Below are positions 11,250 to 23,295 of a DNA stretch of 64,000 bases, piece after piece. Numbering within the stretch: the stretch's first letter is position 1; each line of letters opens with the position of its first letter. This DNA is from Rusavskia elegans. Taxonomy: Eukaryota > Ascomycota > Lecanoromycetes > Teloschistales > Teloschistaceae. Under the pieces are notes generated by a model. The model was given only the letters and a program-made list of their open reading frames with translations. It was not told where the DNA came from and ran no database searches. A program made the translations under genes and the position numbers. Location of the stretch: the NCBI GenBank assembly GCA_011316305.1, contig SAUG01000084.1, positions 124,001-188,000 on the forward strand, read 5' to 3'.

Positions 11250-13830
11250 AATATTTAGATTAATCTATCTAAAATATTTCTAAATTCTTTTTTAAAGAAT
11301 TCTATTTTCTAAATAGAATTCTATCTTCTAGTTCTATCCGGTTATATATATTCTATAGCTCCTTTAAAGCTTTTTCTACTTCTAAATCTATAGTATAGTT
11401 ATAGTATTTAATTATTATTATCTATTCTATATATTCTAGAATTATTTAGGCTCGATTCTACTTATAAATTTCTTTTATAAAACTAAAAATCCGCTCTATT
11501 TTTACCGAGGATATTAGGTAAGTAAAAATATTATATACTATCTACGCTAGTTTTAAAAGTTCGAAATATTATTTTTTTAGAATATCTAATTTAGACTTTC
11601 TTCGGTAGTATTAGCGCGAAAATATTAATTAGTTTCGGAAGTAGTTATTCGAAGATACTAAAATTATCGAAAAATATTATTTAAAATAGATAAAATAAAC
11701 TTTAGACTAATTAGTAAAGTTATAATATAATACTTTTTTATATTATTTTATTTTCTTTTAAATAGTAGGTTTTAGATTTTAATAGATTAATAGGCTTTCT
11801 ATAATATTTAGTAAAATACTTTTTAAATTTATTCCGATATCTATTTTTATATTCTAAAAAGTTTTCGATTTTATTATTATTATTTTCTTTATTCTAGTTT
11901 TAATAAAGGATATACTTTATTATAGAATCTAGAAAATTTATAATATTATAAATTAATTTATATTTATTTTTAATATAAAAATAGAATTTTATAAACTTTA
12001 TATTAGTATTATTATATACTATTAATATTAGTTTTTTATTAATATAGTTCGATAATCGAAAATAGTACTATAAAATCGGAATATAAAATAAATTCTAATA
12101 TCTATAGTTTTTAAAACTAATATAATAATTTTATAAAATAGCTATAATATACTATATATAATGAAAAGAAAATACGATTTATCTATATTAAAGGTAATCT
12201 TTTATATTTATAGATTTTACGAATTCTTTTCTATAAATTTTTTAATAAAATAATATAATTGAAATACCCGATAAATTATAAAATATATCGAATTCTATTA
12301 AATATAAATATTTTAAATTATATTTCTAGATTAGAAATTAGAATTAACTCTTTTCTAGATTTTTTTTAAAGCGAAGTTTATATTAAAAGGAAATAGAAAT
12401 ATAAACTATAATAGTACGAGCCTAAAATAAATAGGAGTTTTAAAATTTCTAAATTTATATTATTTATTTATATTATCTTTTTTATAAAATTTAATAGGCT
12501 AGTACTAATAGCTCTAATTCACTTTTTACCTAGTTTTTAAATAAAACCGTCGATAATTACTTATAATCTAATAGGTTTAATAAAGTTTTAAGCTACTAGA
12601 TTAATTATATAAACTAGATTAAATAGAGAATTTTAGATTTAATTCTATCGGCTATAAAGCCGAATAAAAGTCTTTTTAAACTTTTTTTTAATATATTATT
12701 AAAACTGGTATTATTAGTAATAATATCTAAAAGTTTCGGCTTAAGCTAGAAAAATTCTAAAAGTTTTAATAGTTTCTAGTACTATAAATACCTAGAATAA
12801 TTAGTAAAAAAAATACAAATCTAATTAGATATTTCTAAAATTAAAAATAAATATTAATCTAGTATATAAATACTTTTAAATACGCGATCTTTTATAGATT
12901 TAACTAGATATCTAGTATAAAGGATATTTATTCTAAGATTTTTAAATTAGATTTAATTTATTTACAGATAATATTATAGCTATTAAAAACTATCTATATA
13001 AATTATATATATCTAATAAATTTTATATTAAAATAAAGTATTTATAGTAGTATTTTAAATCTTTTATTTTCGATAATCCGAACTAATAGATTTAGATTTA
13101 AGAAATTTTTATATAGATATTTATTCTATATAGTTTAGTTAAAAGTAGATTCGAATTTAATATAACTCTTTTTTTTTTAATTAAAATAAATTTTATATTA
13201 TCTTTTTATATTACTATTAGCTTGTTACGCGGATAAATATTAATTTAATAAAAGACTATAAATTCTATCGTTTAGTTTTTTAGTAAATAATAGTACTATA
13301 GTATTTCTTTAAAATAGTTATATTAGAAGAACTAGAAGTTATAGGATAGTCGAAAATTTTAGAATAGTTTTTATATATGATTTTAGATAGACTATCTATT
13401 ATTAAAACTATCTATTAGAATTTCTACTACTATTTCGACTATATATATTCTATAGCTTTTTTTATCTAGAAAAAATTAACTAGTTTTCTATAGAATCTAT
13501 TTTTAAAATCGATAGCTATAGAAATACTAGACTACTATTATTCGAACTCTTTATAGTAATCTAAATCCTATTAAATATATTTATTATTATTTTAAAAGAC
13601 TAGTACTAGATAGTCGGCTCGGATTTTATTAGCTATACTTTTAATAATCTATTTTTTCTTTCTATATAATCGATTAAATATTAATAATATAATATTTATA
13701 GATCGGTTTACCGCCTGATTTATAGATTAGCTAGAATAGATTTTACTAAAAAGAAACTATTAAAAAAAATCTCGCTAGATATAGAAGAATTAGATATTTT
13801 ATATTAGTTTTAAAAATTTAGAATTGATAT
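11250..13830 (-). pseudogene. hAT transposase, ghost ORF
   Basis: Read on the minus strand, the end of the frame near 11480-11530 gives S-S-V-K-I-E-R-I-F-S-F, the diagnostic start of the hAT C-terminal dimerisation domain (family form A-S-x-x-x-E-R-x-F-S). Farther upstream, near 12690-12720, is a hydrophobic stretch followed by D-N-x-S-S-N, like the second catalytic aspartate region of the RNase H-like fold. A transposase of this type excises and inserts the element using TAGACTGGC ends and 8-bp targets. Roughly 850 codons of space fits the family. All stops are TAA/TAG, and no ATG-led frame survives. It is homologous along its length to 31930-34520 (-) and 38680-41020 (+). Confidence 0.75.
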
Positions 13831-14177
13831 AATTTATATTTAGATAATAAAAAAATATAAAAAGGTAATATAGATATATAAATATTAATTTAATTATCAT
13901 TTACTATTTAATAGTAAAGAATCGAAATCTATTTAAATAGTATTTAAAGTATTAATATAAATTTATAGCAAAAGCGGGGGTTTTTTATATAAAAAAGAAG
14001 ATTTTAATAGTTTTAACGGGTCGAACCCGGGAACCCGGATTCGACTCGGATCTAAATCGAATCGAATTCTATAATAATCCGATCCGACTCAGATCGGGTT
14101 AGACTATTTTTTAACTCGATTCGGATCGGGTCGGATTAGCTAACTTGGATTCGAAACCCGATCCGACGGCCAGTCTA

Positions 14178-14250
14178 GATCGGATTATTAAAATCGAATC
14201 GGATATCCGATAATTCGACGAAAATTCGATTCGAACCGGCTAATTAAATA
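14178..14250 (+). repeat. Fragment of a hAT terminus
   Basis: The string GACGAAAATTCGATTCGAAC then CGGCTAATTA resembles a mutated right terminus of the GACGGAAATCCGATCCGAAATAGCC type. It may be the displaced right end of the derivative that starts at 7190: the flank AATAATTT resembles GATAAATC after RIP except at one position. Confidence 0.35.
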
Positions 14251-14266
14251 ATTTAAAATATTAATA

Positions 14267-15167
14267 TATTATTCAATTAATTTGTTTTGATTTTAATATC
14301 CGATAAACTAGTAATTCGGTAACTAAATTAAATATTAGTATACTAGTATAAAATATACAATAGTAGAATTTATTTTTTAATTTAATTAATATAAATAATA
14401 GGTCTATAGAATTTTATTTTAAATTTATTTAGTAATATAATATATCTTCCTACCTATAATTTAGTTAATATAGAAATTCTTATAGATAAATATATTTTAT
14501 AGTTATCGTTTTTTTCTTTTCTTTTTTTACCAATAATATAAGTTCTATAATATCTAAAAGCTTTTACGTACGTAAATATTCTCGTAATAGCTATAGCTAT
14601 AAACTAAACCAAACGGTAGTATCTTTTTATATCCGTAATAATTATATCTATCCGCGCGGTTATCGACTATTTTGTTATAGCTAGAGTAACCTATTTCGAT
14701 TTTAATAAAGGATTTTTTTTTTACTATCTTTAAAACACGTTATCCGATCTTTCTATTTCTTTTTAATTTAATCGACCGGGTAAAACTTCTAGCTATAGTA
14801 GCTAGCGTACTATCTAGCGACCTTTTTAGAACTAGATAGACAAAAAAATATTTTAATAGTTTAACGAAATATTTAGATATAGATTATATAATAAATATAG
14901 CCGATACGACGGATATAGATAATTATTTCGTAGTATAGTAAATAGATATAGCGGAAATATTAGAAGTTGAAAATTATATATAACGTCGAGGAAAGAATAA
15001 TAGAAAATTCGTAATTATAAATAAAAAGGAAAATAGTTAAATAGAAGTAATTAACTACGCGATAAATCTTTTTTGTTTAAAAAATATACTTTTAGCTATA
15101 AAATTTTCTTATATATAAATATAAATCAATTTAATATAATTTTAAATTGAAATCTTTTAAGGAAAAT
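14267..15167 (+). mobile_element. Unclassified ~1-kb element E, copy 1, fully RIP-mutated
   Basis: This aligns over its whole length to the reverse complement of 60525-61537. Shared landmarks are the T-rich start, the GGTAACTAAATTAAA-type block, ACGTACGTAAATATTCTCGT, and CTTTTAAGGAAAAT at the end, which is the RIP form of the GGAGCCCCCCAGGGGGGAT terminus. Possible target duplications are obscured by mutation. The ghost ORF on the plus strand (about 14560-14960) parallels that of copy 4, but most codons are damaged. Confidence 0.75.
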
Positions 15168-15285
15168 TTATATATTCGTATTAATATTATACTAAATCTT
15201 TTTATTTTCATTATAAAATTATATAAAAATTGATATTTTTGAAAAATATTGATTTTATTAATATTATGAAATTTTAAATTGATTT

Positions 15286-15500
15286 TGTAGAATTCCAAGC
15301 TGATTTACTATAATTATAAAAAAATAAAATATTTATATATATAAATATTTCTACGCTAGATCTTTATCCGCTTTTATATCCGCTTTTATAATTAGCGGCC
15401 GGATTAGTTAGTATCCGAATTCGTATATAACTATAGAATCCAGATTTATATTCTATAATCTTTTAAACTATTTAAATAGTTTAGAACTTTAACTACTATA
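15286..15500 (-). repeat. Gyp-A copy 1, 3' LTR (215 bp)
   Basis: It begins TGTAGAATTCC and ends TTAACTACTATA. It is the same length as the right LTR (23072-23286) and closely similar along its length, including the TAGCGGCCGGATTAGTTAGT block. Differences between the two are mostly C/T and G/A. Confidence 0.93.
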
Positions 15501-15513
15501 TTTTTCTCTTCCT
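15501..15513 (-). promoter_or_regulatory. Polypurine tract of Gyp-A copy 1
   Basis: On the minus (element sense) strand the run AGGAAGAGAAAAA lies directly before the 3' LTR, where plus-strand DNA synthesis would be primed. The equivalent place in copy 2 (24005-24016) is also purine-only on that strand. Confidence 0.75.
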
Positions 15514-15559
15514 AAATAAAATATAGAAGGGAAAGTAAATATTCTTTAAAGCCAAGTAG

Positions 15560-17440
15560 TAATAGATATAAAACTATAATTAATAATAACGAAAGAAATC
15601 AAACGAAAAATAAAAGTTTACTTTCGTACGATTTATATAGAAAGAAATAAATATATTAGCAGGAACTCGCTATCGACTACTATAATTTCGAATTTCGTAA
15701 TTTTCGAAATTTTTTCCTTTAATAATACTATCGATTATCTATTTTATTAATAATAATAATTATTATTATAGTATACCGTATCTAATCCGGCGGCGGTTAG
15801 AATTATTATAAAACTTTTATATAATAATCGATAGTGAATTAATAAAATAGTAATAATTATTTATAGATAGTAAATACTATTTTTATATAGTATTGGAAAT
15901 TCTAAATTAAACGTATTTAATAGATATATCGTTTATATTTAGTCTGGCCGTTTTGTCGGGGTTCGAACCCGGATCGAAGGAACCGATCCGAGTTTCTAAC
16001 CGTATTAGGAAGGAAATTAACTTTAACTAGTAATTTTAACCCGTTAGCCACGTTTATCGCGAAGTCGGATCGCCACTTTGGACCGAAGTAATCAGTCTAC
16101 TTATATTAGTAGTTCCGTTAATTTGTTTTAGAAAGCGTTACCTTTTTAGATAATTTCCGGCGCTAAAATATCGAGATTTATATAGAATTTTTTTAGTAAA
16201 CTTAGCCGATTTATTAAAATTATATATTTTTAAAAGTTTAATATCTTTTTTATATAAATAAATCGTCCTTTAGATATATACGAATCGCTTTCCTTTAAAT
16301 AATTAACTTCTTTCTAGCTATATAGAATTTAATCGAGTAAACTTTATAGCTTTTATACTAGCGGTATTATCCGTCCTTTCGGAAACTATATAAATATATA
16401 ATAGAAAATCGGAGATATATATAGTAACTATCTATAGAAGTATCGCTAAAATAAATATTCGTATACTTCTTTATATAGATTATAGTCTATAGTCGATATA
16501 GAACTTTTATTATAGATATAGATTCTATAATCTCCTAGGAAACGAGCGGGTATAAAAGCTAGAAGCCGTATAGACGATAATCTTCTATCGCTTCCTCCTA
16601 TTCCGCTACAGCTATATTAATTATTGTCGAAGCGAATTATAGATCGTAACGTTTTTCCGCTCGATTTTCTACGGAATAATAAAGGCTTTAGTTTTCTGGC
16701 TTTACTCTTCTAGCCTACTATTCTAAGCCGAGACCTCGTTAACGAATATAGTTAAAAGAGAAAAAGCTAGTAGTCGTCCGTTAGCTGGATCTCCGTCGTA
16801 TATATTAAGAACTACGAACTCGTTTAACTATATACTTCTATTAGATACCGATTATATATAATTAGAATTTTAATTCGGCTTCGGGCTTTTTTAGAAATTA
16901 TTTTTTTTCTTTTCTACGCTTTTGGATCCAGAAAATATACTATTTTTACCGGCCGTTTCTATTAACGCCCGCGCGGCTCGCTGTAAATTTTACTATATAA
17001 ATACATTTAAAGTATAATATATAGCAGTTTAATATTAAATAGAACGGTTTTAAAACGAAAGGGAATATAAACGCGAAAATCTCGACTTTACTAATAAAAA
17101 TCGCTCTAGTCCTAAATAGATACTTCGGCCTCGTTAAAAGCGGTAAATATACTAAAACTAAAAAGTAGTAAATTATTATTTAGATTTCGATATAGCTATA
17201 TTTAAAGTATAATAGTTATATTATAAAAGGCGATTCTATTATATCTTAGTTTTATACTAGAATATAAAGGGATTTAATTTTCTAAATTTTTAATTTAAAC
17301 TTTTTCGGTTAAATAAATATATATTATATATATTTTAGAAAAAATAACCGTATTTAATATCGCTATTAAATATTTACTAAATATAATTTCGTAAACTAGT
17401 AAAATACTTCGCCTTTAACGTTATTTTAAAATTATTTAAA
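15560..17440 (-). pseudogene. Gyp-A extra region downstream of integrase, ghost ORF
   Basis: Between the integrase and the 3' LTR lie almost 2 kb not needed for a minimal gypsy element. Minus-strand ghost translation around 16990 to 16400 shows segments free of stops, for example R-A-A-R-A-L-I-E-T-A-G-K-N-S-I-F near 16980-16920 and E-F-V-V-L-N-I-Y-D-G-D-P near 16820-16780, interrupted only by TAA/TAG. The corresponding part of copy 2 (24450-25400) is homologous. I recognise no domain. It could be an additional structural or envelope-like gene, a captured host fragment, or a diverged integrase tail. MITE-A 15940-16099 interrupts it. Confidence 0.35.
15940..16099 (-). mobile_element. 160-bp hAT MITE (MITE-A), TSD C/TTTATATT
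   Basis: Ends are TAGTCTGGCCGTTTTGTCGG and GAAGTAATCAGTCTA. The TSD is TTTATATT (15932-15939) and CTTATATT (16100-16107), differing by one C/T transition. It retains CpA, TpG and a high G+C compared with its surroundings. Confidence 0.92.
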
Positions 17441-17458
17441 TATTTATTTATTTTTTAT

Positions 17459-17890
17459 ATATATATATACGATTAATCATTTTGATTTTTAATTTTAATC
17501 TTTTATAAATTTAATACTAGAGGCGCTAATTCGATTAGATTACGTAATTATTTAGTACTCAAGTATATTACCGAAAACTCGAAATAAAAATTCCCGAAGG
17601 AACTAGATCTAGACTAAAACCTAGAGGGAAACCGTAATTTATTTAATTTTAATTAACTTAAATTCTTTCGATTGATCGGGCTAGACTAAAATTATCTACT
17701 ATCTAGTCTTTCTATATTTTAAAACTCTATAAAAATCGACTAGAGTCGATAGAAAAAACTTAAATATTAGGTTAGCTTTCGAGAGATTCGAACCCCCGAT
17801 CTATCGGATTAATTCCGTTAATTCCGAAAAACGCTAGATCCGCCGGGCCTCTAGATCACGCAGCGTTACTACTGCGCCATCCAGGCCAAC
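17459..17890 (-). mobile_element. tRNA-derived SINE, copy 1
   Basis: Read on the minus strand from 17887, it starts GGCCTGGATGGCGCAGTAGT (A-box type TGGCGCAGTAG) and reaches GGGGGTTCGAATCTC (B-box type GGTTCGAATC) about 100 bp in, followed by a ~290-bp body and a short TA-rich tail at 17459-17470. A 15-bp TSD, TTATTTATTYTTTAT, lies at 17444-17458 and 17891-17905 with one C/T difference. The length is about 420 bp. The same unit occurs at 30229, 36405 and 50380. It carries its own internal RNA polymerase III promoter and would depend on LINE-encoded enzymes. It is inserted in Gyp-A copy 1. Confidence 0.9.
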
Positions 17891-18099
17891 TTATTTATTC
17901 TTTATTCTAGGGAAAATGAATAGGAATAACTTTTTTTAATATAAATAAAAAGTAAAGATATTATATTTAAATTAGAATTAAACTAGATTTCAATATATAC
18001 GAATAAATAAAATAATAAATAAAAGTAAAAATTTAATTAATCTTTTTTTTTTCTAGAAATTTATATTTTATCGTTATCTTTTTTATAGAGATTATTTTT

Positions 18100-21000
18100 A
18101 GATATAGGCTTAAATTTAGATAAAAAATTATTATCTAGATTCTCCGCTAGCTTTAGTTTATAAAATCTTTTTTATTTACGTTTTTCGTTTAGCGGAGGCG
18201 GCTCTATAGTAACTTTCTTTAGTCTTCTATATCTATAAAGTATTTTCTATCTAATAGTAATATTTCCTTTTATAAAATATTTTTTTATATAATCTCTACT
18301 AATTAGATATTTATTAGTAGATTTACTAGAAGAATTTAGAATATAAATATTTAAGATTTTAATTTAAATAATCTTATATAGGCTATACTAGTTAACTTTA
18401 AACTTTTAAAATTATTTAGTACTAATTAAAATTATATTCTTTTTAATAAAGATATTACTTTTTATCTTCGCGTTCTATATCTTTTTATTTATCTTTATTT
18501 ATATTATTATAATTCTAAATACTTTAGCTTAATCGTATAAAAAAAACGATATAGGATTAATTCTTTTATTATATCCTTCCGGAAAATAGCTAGAAATATT
18601 AGTCGATAGTATTAGATTAATATTATAAAGTAAATAGAAGAATAGAAATCTAGTAATCGTATATATATAAATACGTATAGTAAATAAAACCTAGTTTAAA
18701 TAAAGATTTTAAATCTTTTTCGGCTGCCCGATATAATATTTAGTAAGTATTTTTCTAAAAACTCCGTTAAACCTTTCGATAACGCTATTCGTTTATAAGT
18801 AATAGAGCGTTATATCTCGATATTTAACTATTAATAGAGGGTATATCTTATCTATAGCTAGAATCTAAAGAATTATATTTTAATTAGTAATAATTTTCTT
18901 TAAAAAGCCGTAATTATAGTAGATCCGATAGATAATAAATTCGGCTAGTACTTCTACTATTATATTTAAAAACGACTAAATTATAGACTATCTAGTAGCG
19001 TAGTAGATATTAGTATAATCTATTTATTACCTTAGTCAATTTCTAGTAAAAAACTAATAAAATGGAATTTTTAACGTTTAAAAGAATTTAATCTATTTTT
19101 CTGAGTACTAGAAAGATATATTATATTTCGTTTAATATTGCGAGAGATAGTAGTAAATTGATATTCGGAATAGTATTTAATATAATATTTAATATCTTTT
19201 TTTATTTCAGGCTACTACTATTTTATATAAATAATATCTATTATTATCTTATACGAATAGTTACTATAATATTTATAGATATAGTCTAGAAAGTTCGTAG
19301 GAGCCTATACTAAAATATATAGTACCTAACTATTTTAAAGCGAATCCTAGTACTATATTATATTATCTTTAATTCGGAAATAATATTTATATTTTTCTAA
19401 AATAATCTTTATTTTTGGATTATTAGATAGAGTTTCGGACTCTATATAAACTTTAATAGCGTCGTTAAATAAAACTATATAATTATCGACTTTTACGATA
19501 AATAACTAGAAGTTTCTTTTTTAGTTTAGGATATCTACTACCGTTATTTTACTGCCCGGTTTATATTTAATATCGAATTTATATTCTCTAAATTCCGCGA
19601 GCTAGCGAGTAAGTATTCTAGAAGATTTAATAGTAGTTTTAAAATATTATAAATCTATATAATCCGTTTTAATAGTTATAATTATTCCGTTTTTAATATA
19701 GTAGTACTATCGCTGTAGAGATTCTTTAATAGTAAAAAGCTCTCGTTCGTAGGTAGTATAGTTACGTTCTATAATTATAAATACCTTACTTTTAAAAGTA
19801 ATAGGCTATTTAATACTATCGATATTAATCTAATAAAAAATAGCGCTCTATTTAAAACCGGAAGTATTCGATTCGATAATAAAAGATGGAATTATATTAG
19901 ATTAAATAAATACTTTATTATTCGTTATAACGTTTTTAATTAGTTCGTATATATTTCGAGCTAAAAAATTTATTCGAATTAGTTTATATTTTTTACCTTC
20001 CGAGCTCTAGATTAATTTATAGAAAGATCTATATATTAGAGCGAAATTTTCTATAAATTTTCGATAATAGGTATATAATTCTAAAAAGGAACGTATATTA
20101 TATACCGTTTATAGTAATAGCTAGTTTCTAATAGCTTTTACCTTCGTTATATCTATACGAATTTCTCTATTACTAATAATATATCCATAGAATTTAATAT
20201 ATTTCTAGAAAAATAGATATTTTAAAGGTTTCGCGAATAGTTAATTCTTTTCAAGTATTTCTATAATAGCTTTAATATATTATAGATACTTCTCCTTATT
20301 CTTCGAATAGATTAAGATATTATCGAGGTAAATAACTATAAAATCGTCGAGAAATAGTCTAAATATATTATTTATTATAGTATAGAATATTATAGGTATA
20401 TTCGTTACCTTAAATAGTATAACTAAAAACTTATATTTACTAGTTTTAGTATTAAAAGCTATCTTCGTACGATTTTTTTTAATAACGTTAATCTGCTAGT
20501 AACCGCTTATTAGATTAATTTTATTAAAGTATTTCGCTATCCCGATAGTATCTAGATAATTTTAAATTTTTAGTAATAGATATCTATTCTTTATAGTTAT
20601 ATTATTAAAGTTCTAGTAGTCGATATATATACGCCAGCTATCGTCCTTTTTCTTAGTAAAAAGAATAGGCGCGTTCTAAAAAGATTAATTTAATTAAATT
20701 AATTTTAATTCGGTAAAATATTTAATCTAACGCTTCTACTCTTTATTTTACTTGGAAAATAAGCTATAATAAGTTCGATTAATAGGTTAAATATCTTCGA
20801 TTTTAATTATATTATCTAATAGCCTTTCTAGTAATAGTTTTATCGGAAAGTTATTTTAGAAATAATCTAAAAATTTCGAACCGAGAATTCTATCTAGTCC
20901 CGTATAGCCTATCGTTTTCTAATTCGGATTAAATTATTCTAGAAAATTAGATTTATTTTATATAATTTATAAATAGGCCTATACGCTTTTTTTAATAAAT

Positions 21001-21650
21001 TATTTAAATCCTCTAAAATTAATTTTAAAAAACTCGATTAGAGTATTTTTAAAAAGTTATAAGCGATATATATTCGAGGCGCTATATATTTAATATATAA
21101 TTTTATCTTTTTAGATTTATATTTCTAGAATATTATAGTTAGATACTAAAATATATTACTTTTAGAAATCTTTTCCGAGAATTAGATTATAGTTTATATC
21201 TAATACTATATAAGAATTAGTAGTAGAAAAAGTTCTATAAAACTATAAAAGTTCCGTTACTTCTAATATATTTATAGTTTTACTATTTTTAAACCGTATT
21301 CTATCCGATAACTACTAAAACTCTAATCCTAGAAGATTAATAATACGCCTAGTAATAAAGTAATTAGTAGTACCTAAATTAGCGAAAACTTCGAAGTAAT
21401 TTCTATTAATTTCTAGGTTAAACTATATCTATCTATTAAGGCTCGGTATTCGACCTATATATAAAAGTTACTTACTATTTTATATATCTTTAAATAATAG
21501 TATTATATCGCGGAAAATAATTAAAATCTCTTCCGGCGTCCTTTTAGAAGTTATTTCTAACTCCTCGATTCTTACTTTAACTAGACCGAGTTATTTTTCT
21601 ACTATTAAAAGTATTTTATCGGTATTATATATACGCCTAGATATATACGA
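18100..21650 (-). pseudogene. Gyp-A pol: protease region, reverse transcriptase, RNase H, integrase (ghost)
   Basis: This ghost polyprotein, read on the minus strand, contains the following. Reverse transcriptase at about 20770-20240: a K-K-D-D-S-W-R-I block at 20660-20640, I-K-N-R-Y near 20560, and F-L-D-D-F-x-V-I-Y-L-D-N-I-L-I-Y-S at 20353-20303, where the second catalytic Asp codon has become AAT. RNase H at about 19900-19560: E-R-N-Y-T-T-Y-E-R-E-L followed by T-D-Y and an R-Q-L-A-E-F-like block. A P-G-S-K-I-T-V-V-D-I-L-S segment at 19565-19530 marks the RNase H end. Integrase at about 19350-18500: a Y-Y-L-Q-T-N-S-V-I-E-R-F-N-G block near 18790-18750, the region of the third catalytic Glu. 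No chromodomain was found. All stops are TAA/TAG. Confidence 0.85.
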
Positions 21651-21849
21651 TACTATTTAATTTCCGACGATTTATTATTAGCTATTACTAATAGGCTTTT
21701 CCTTTTAAAAAAAAGTCTATCTCGTAGAAATATATCCCGGAATATAAATACTCCGGTAATCTTTTTCGCGATAGTTAGATTTCCTATAATTATAGTATTT
21801 ATTCGTACTATTTAATCTCTTTTATCTATCTTTTCTTCCTCGACTATTT

Positions 21850-22990
21850 TAGTTTCGGCCGCGGCCGCCTCGACCGCTTCGACTACTAGTATCTATAAAG
21901 TTAATCTCGGCGGTACTAGATTATTCGTCTATTAAAGTAGTTATAGTACTCCGGTTATTATAGTATTTAGTATTAATCTTTTCGAATATCGTTATAGTAT
22001 TTATAATATTTATTAAATTTACTATTTATCTGCTTTATTATTATAAAACGAGATATTATTCGGTAGTTAACTAGATATTAGATTTTAGATAATTAATAAA
22101 ATATTTTAAAATAGCGAATTTATTAACTTCGCCTTTAATATCTATATATATTTTAATAAAAACGGAGTAGTATATTTTAATATCGCTAAAGATTTTAGCC
22201 TAGGCTAGTTTATAATAAGTAGCTAAAGCTTTTTCTAAAAAGTTCGGTTTATTTTATTATTTTAAAAAAGTTTTACGGAAGTACTTTTAGAAGCTTTTTT
22301 CTAGATTAAAAACCTATTTAATATACTACAGTTTAGTATTATCGATAGAATACTAACTACTATAGAAAATAGAGTTAGAGATAGTTATACTATAGAACTA
22401 ATAATAATATTTATAGCAGCGGAACTAGATAAAGGCGATATAATAGTTACGCTTATAACTTTTAAAATTAGAAGGCTTTTTATTATAAGCGTCTTATATT
22501 ATATAGACTATAGAAATATTAGAGATATTAGGAAGAATAGATCTATATAACGGCGGATTATAATCTTCCTCGGAAGGTTCTAGTAGACTTTAATTTAAAC
22601 TACTACGACCGGAATAATAATAAACTAAACCGATATAGCTATTTCTATAGTTCGTATAAAGATAATTAAAGGGTCGGTTATATCTACTACTAGATCTACT
22701 TTTATTATCGCCGTCGTAAAAATCGTTATTTTCTAGAATATCTAGGGTACCCCCGAGACTAATATCTTTTCTAAAAATATCTTTTTCTATAGTAGAAATA
22801 GTAGCGATATAGGTCGTAAAAGAATTATTTAAAAAGATTTTATAATAGGACTTCTGGTTTATATAAATTTTAGAAAAAACTATATTTTTATTATATACTA
22901 TTATTCGCTCTATATTTATATCGAGTTAAAAATAGAAGAAATATTTTATTTAGAAACTTGTATTCGAGTTTAAAGACTTTCGTTTATAAA
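21850..22990 (-). pseudogene. Gyp-A gag region, ghost ORF
   Basis: On the minus strand, between the 5' LTR and the protease/RT region, the ghost translation is Gln/Glu/Arg-rich. Near 22060-22020 it contains a possible zinc knuckle (two Tyr codons, probably former Cys, spaced by two, then a basic segment), but the spacing is one residue off the CX2CX4HX4C rule. An acidic-alanine stretch lies near 21880-21840. Assigned as gag from position. Confidence 0.5.
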
Positions 22991-23071
22991 GGTAGATAAA
23001 ACCGGTTTAAAAAAGTTTAAATAATAGAGTAAAATTGTATTATTTATAGTTTAAAAGGTTATTACTACTAG

Positions 23072-23286
23072 TATAGAATTCCAGACTGATTTACTATAAT
23101 TATAGAAAGGTAAAATATTTATATATATAAACATTTCTACGCTAGATCTATACCCGTTTCTATATCCGTTTTTACGATTAACGGCCGGATTAGTTAGTAT
23201 CCGAATTCGTATATAACTATAAAATCCAGATATATATTCTATAATTCTTTAAACCGTTTAAATGGTTCAAAACCTTGATTACTACA
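23072..23286 (-). repeat. Gyp-A copy 1, 5' LTR (215 bp)
   Basis: It begins TATAGAATTCC (from TGTAG) and ends GATTACTACA. It lies upstream in element sense and would carry the promoter. It retains the only ATG-led frame of note (23262-23462), which runs out of the LTR into a neighbouring MITE and is not a gene. The first internal bases on the minus strand, CTAGTAGTAATAACC, are where a primer-binding site should be, but the tRNA cannot be named after RIP. Confidence 0.93.
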
Positions 23287-23295
23287 ATTTTCTAT

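Larger units (their letters stand above)
8095..14177 (-). mobile_element. Large hAT transposon, copy 2 (6.1 kb)
   Basis: The left end is TAGTCTGGCTATTTCGGGTC and the right end GATCCGACGGCCAGTCTA. Both end types match those of the complete hAT element at 38341-43518, in reverse orientation. The element carries a minus-strand transposase ghost (about 11250-13830) and a plus-strand second ghost ORF (about 9960-10340). A 160-bp MITE-A sits at 10917-11076. The 8-bp flanks (AGTATCGG left, GATCGGAT right) do not match clearly, so insertion here may have been followed by rearrangement. Confidence 0.75.
15286..23286 (-). mobile_element. Complete Ty3/gypsy retrotransposon relic, Gyp-A copy 1 (8.0 kb)
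   Basis: Two 215-bp LTRs (15286-15500 and 23072-23286) bound the element. The outer ends are TGTAG at the left and CTACA at the right; the inner ends appear as CTATA and TATAG, the RIP forms. ATTT immediately flanks both ends (15282-15285 and 23287-23290). On the minus strand come, in order, gag, protease region, reverse transcriptase (YLDN, from YLDD), RNase H, integrase and a further ~2-kb region with ghost coding. A purine tract abuts the 3' LTR. A SINE and a 160-bp MITE are inserted in the 3' region. A truncated second copy follows at 23816. Ty3/gypsy is assigned from the order RT-RNase H-IN. Confidence 0.93.
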
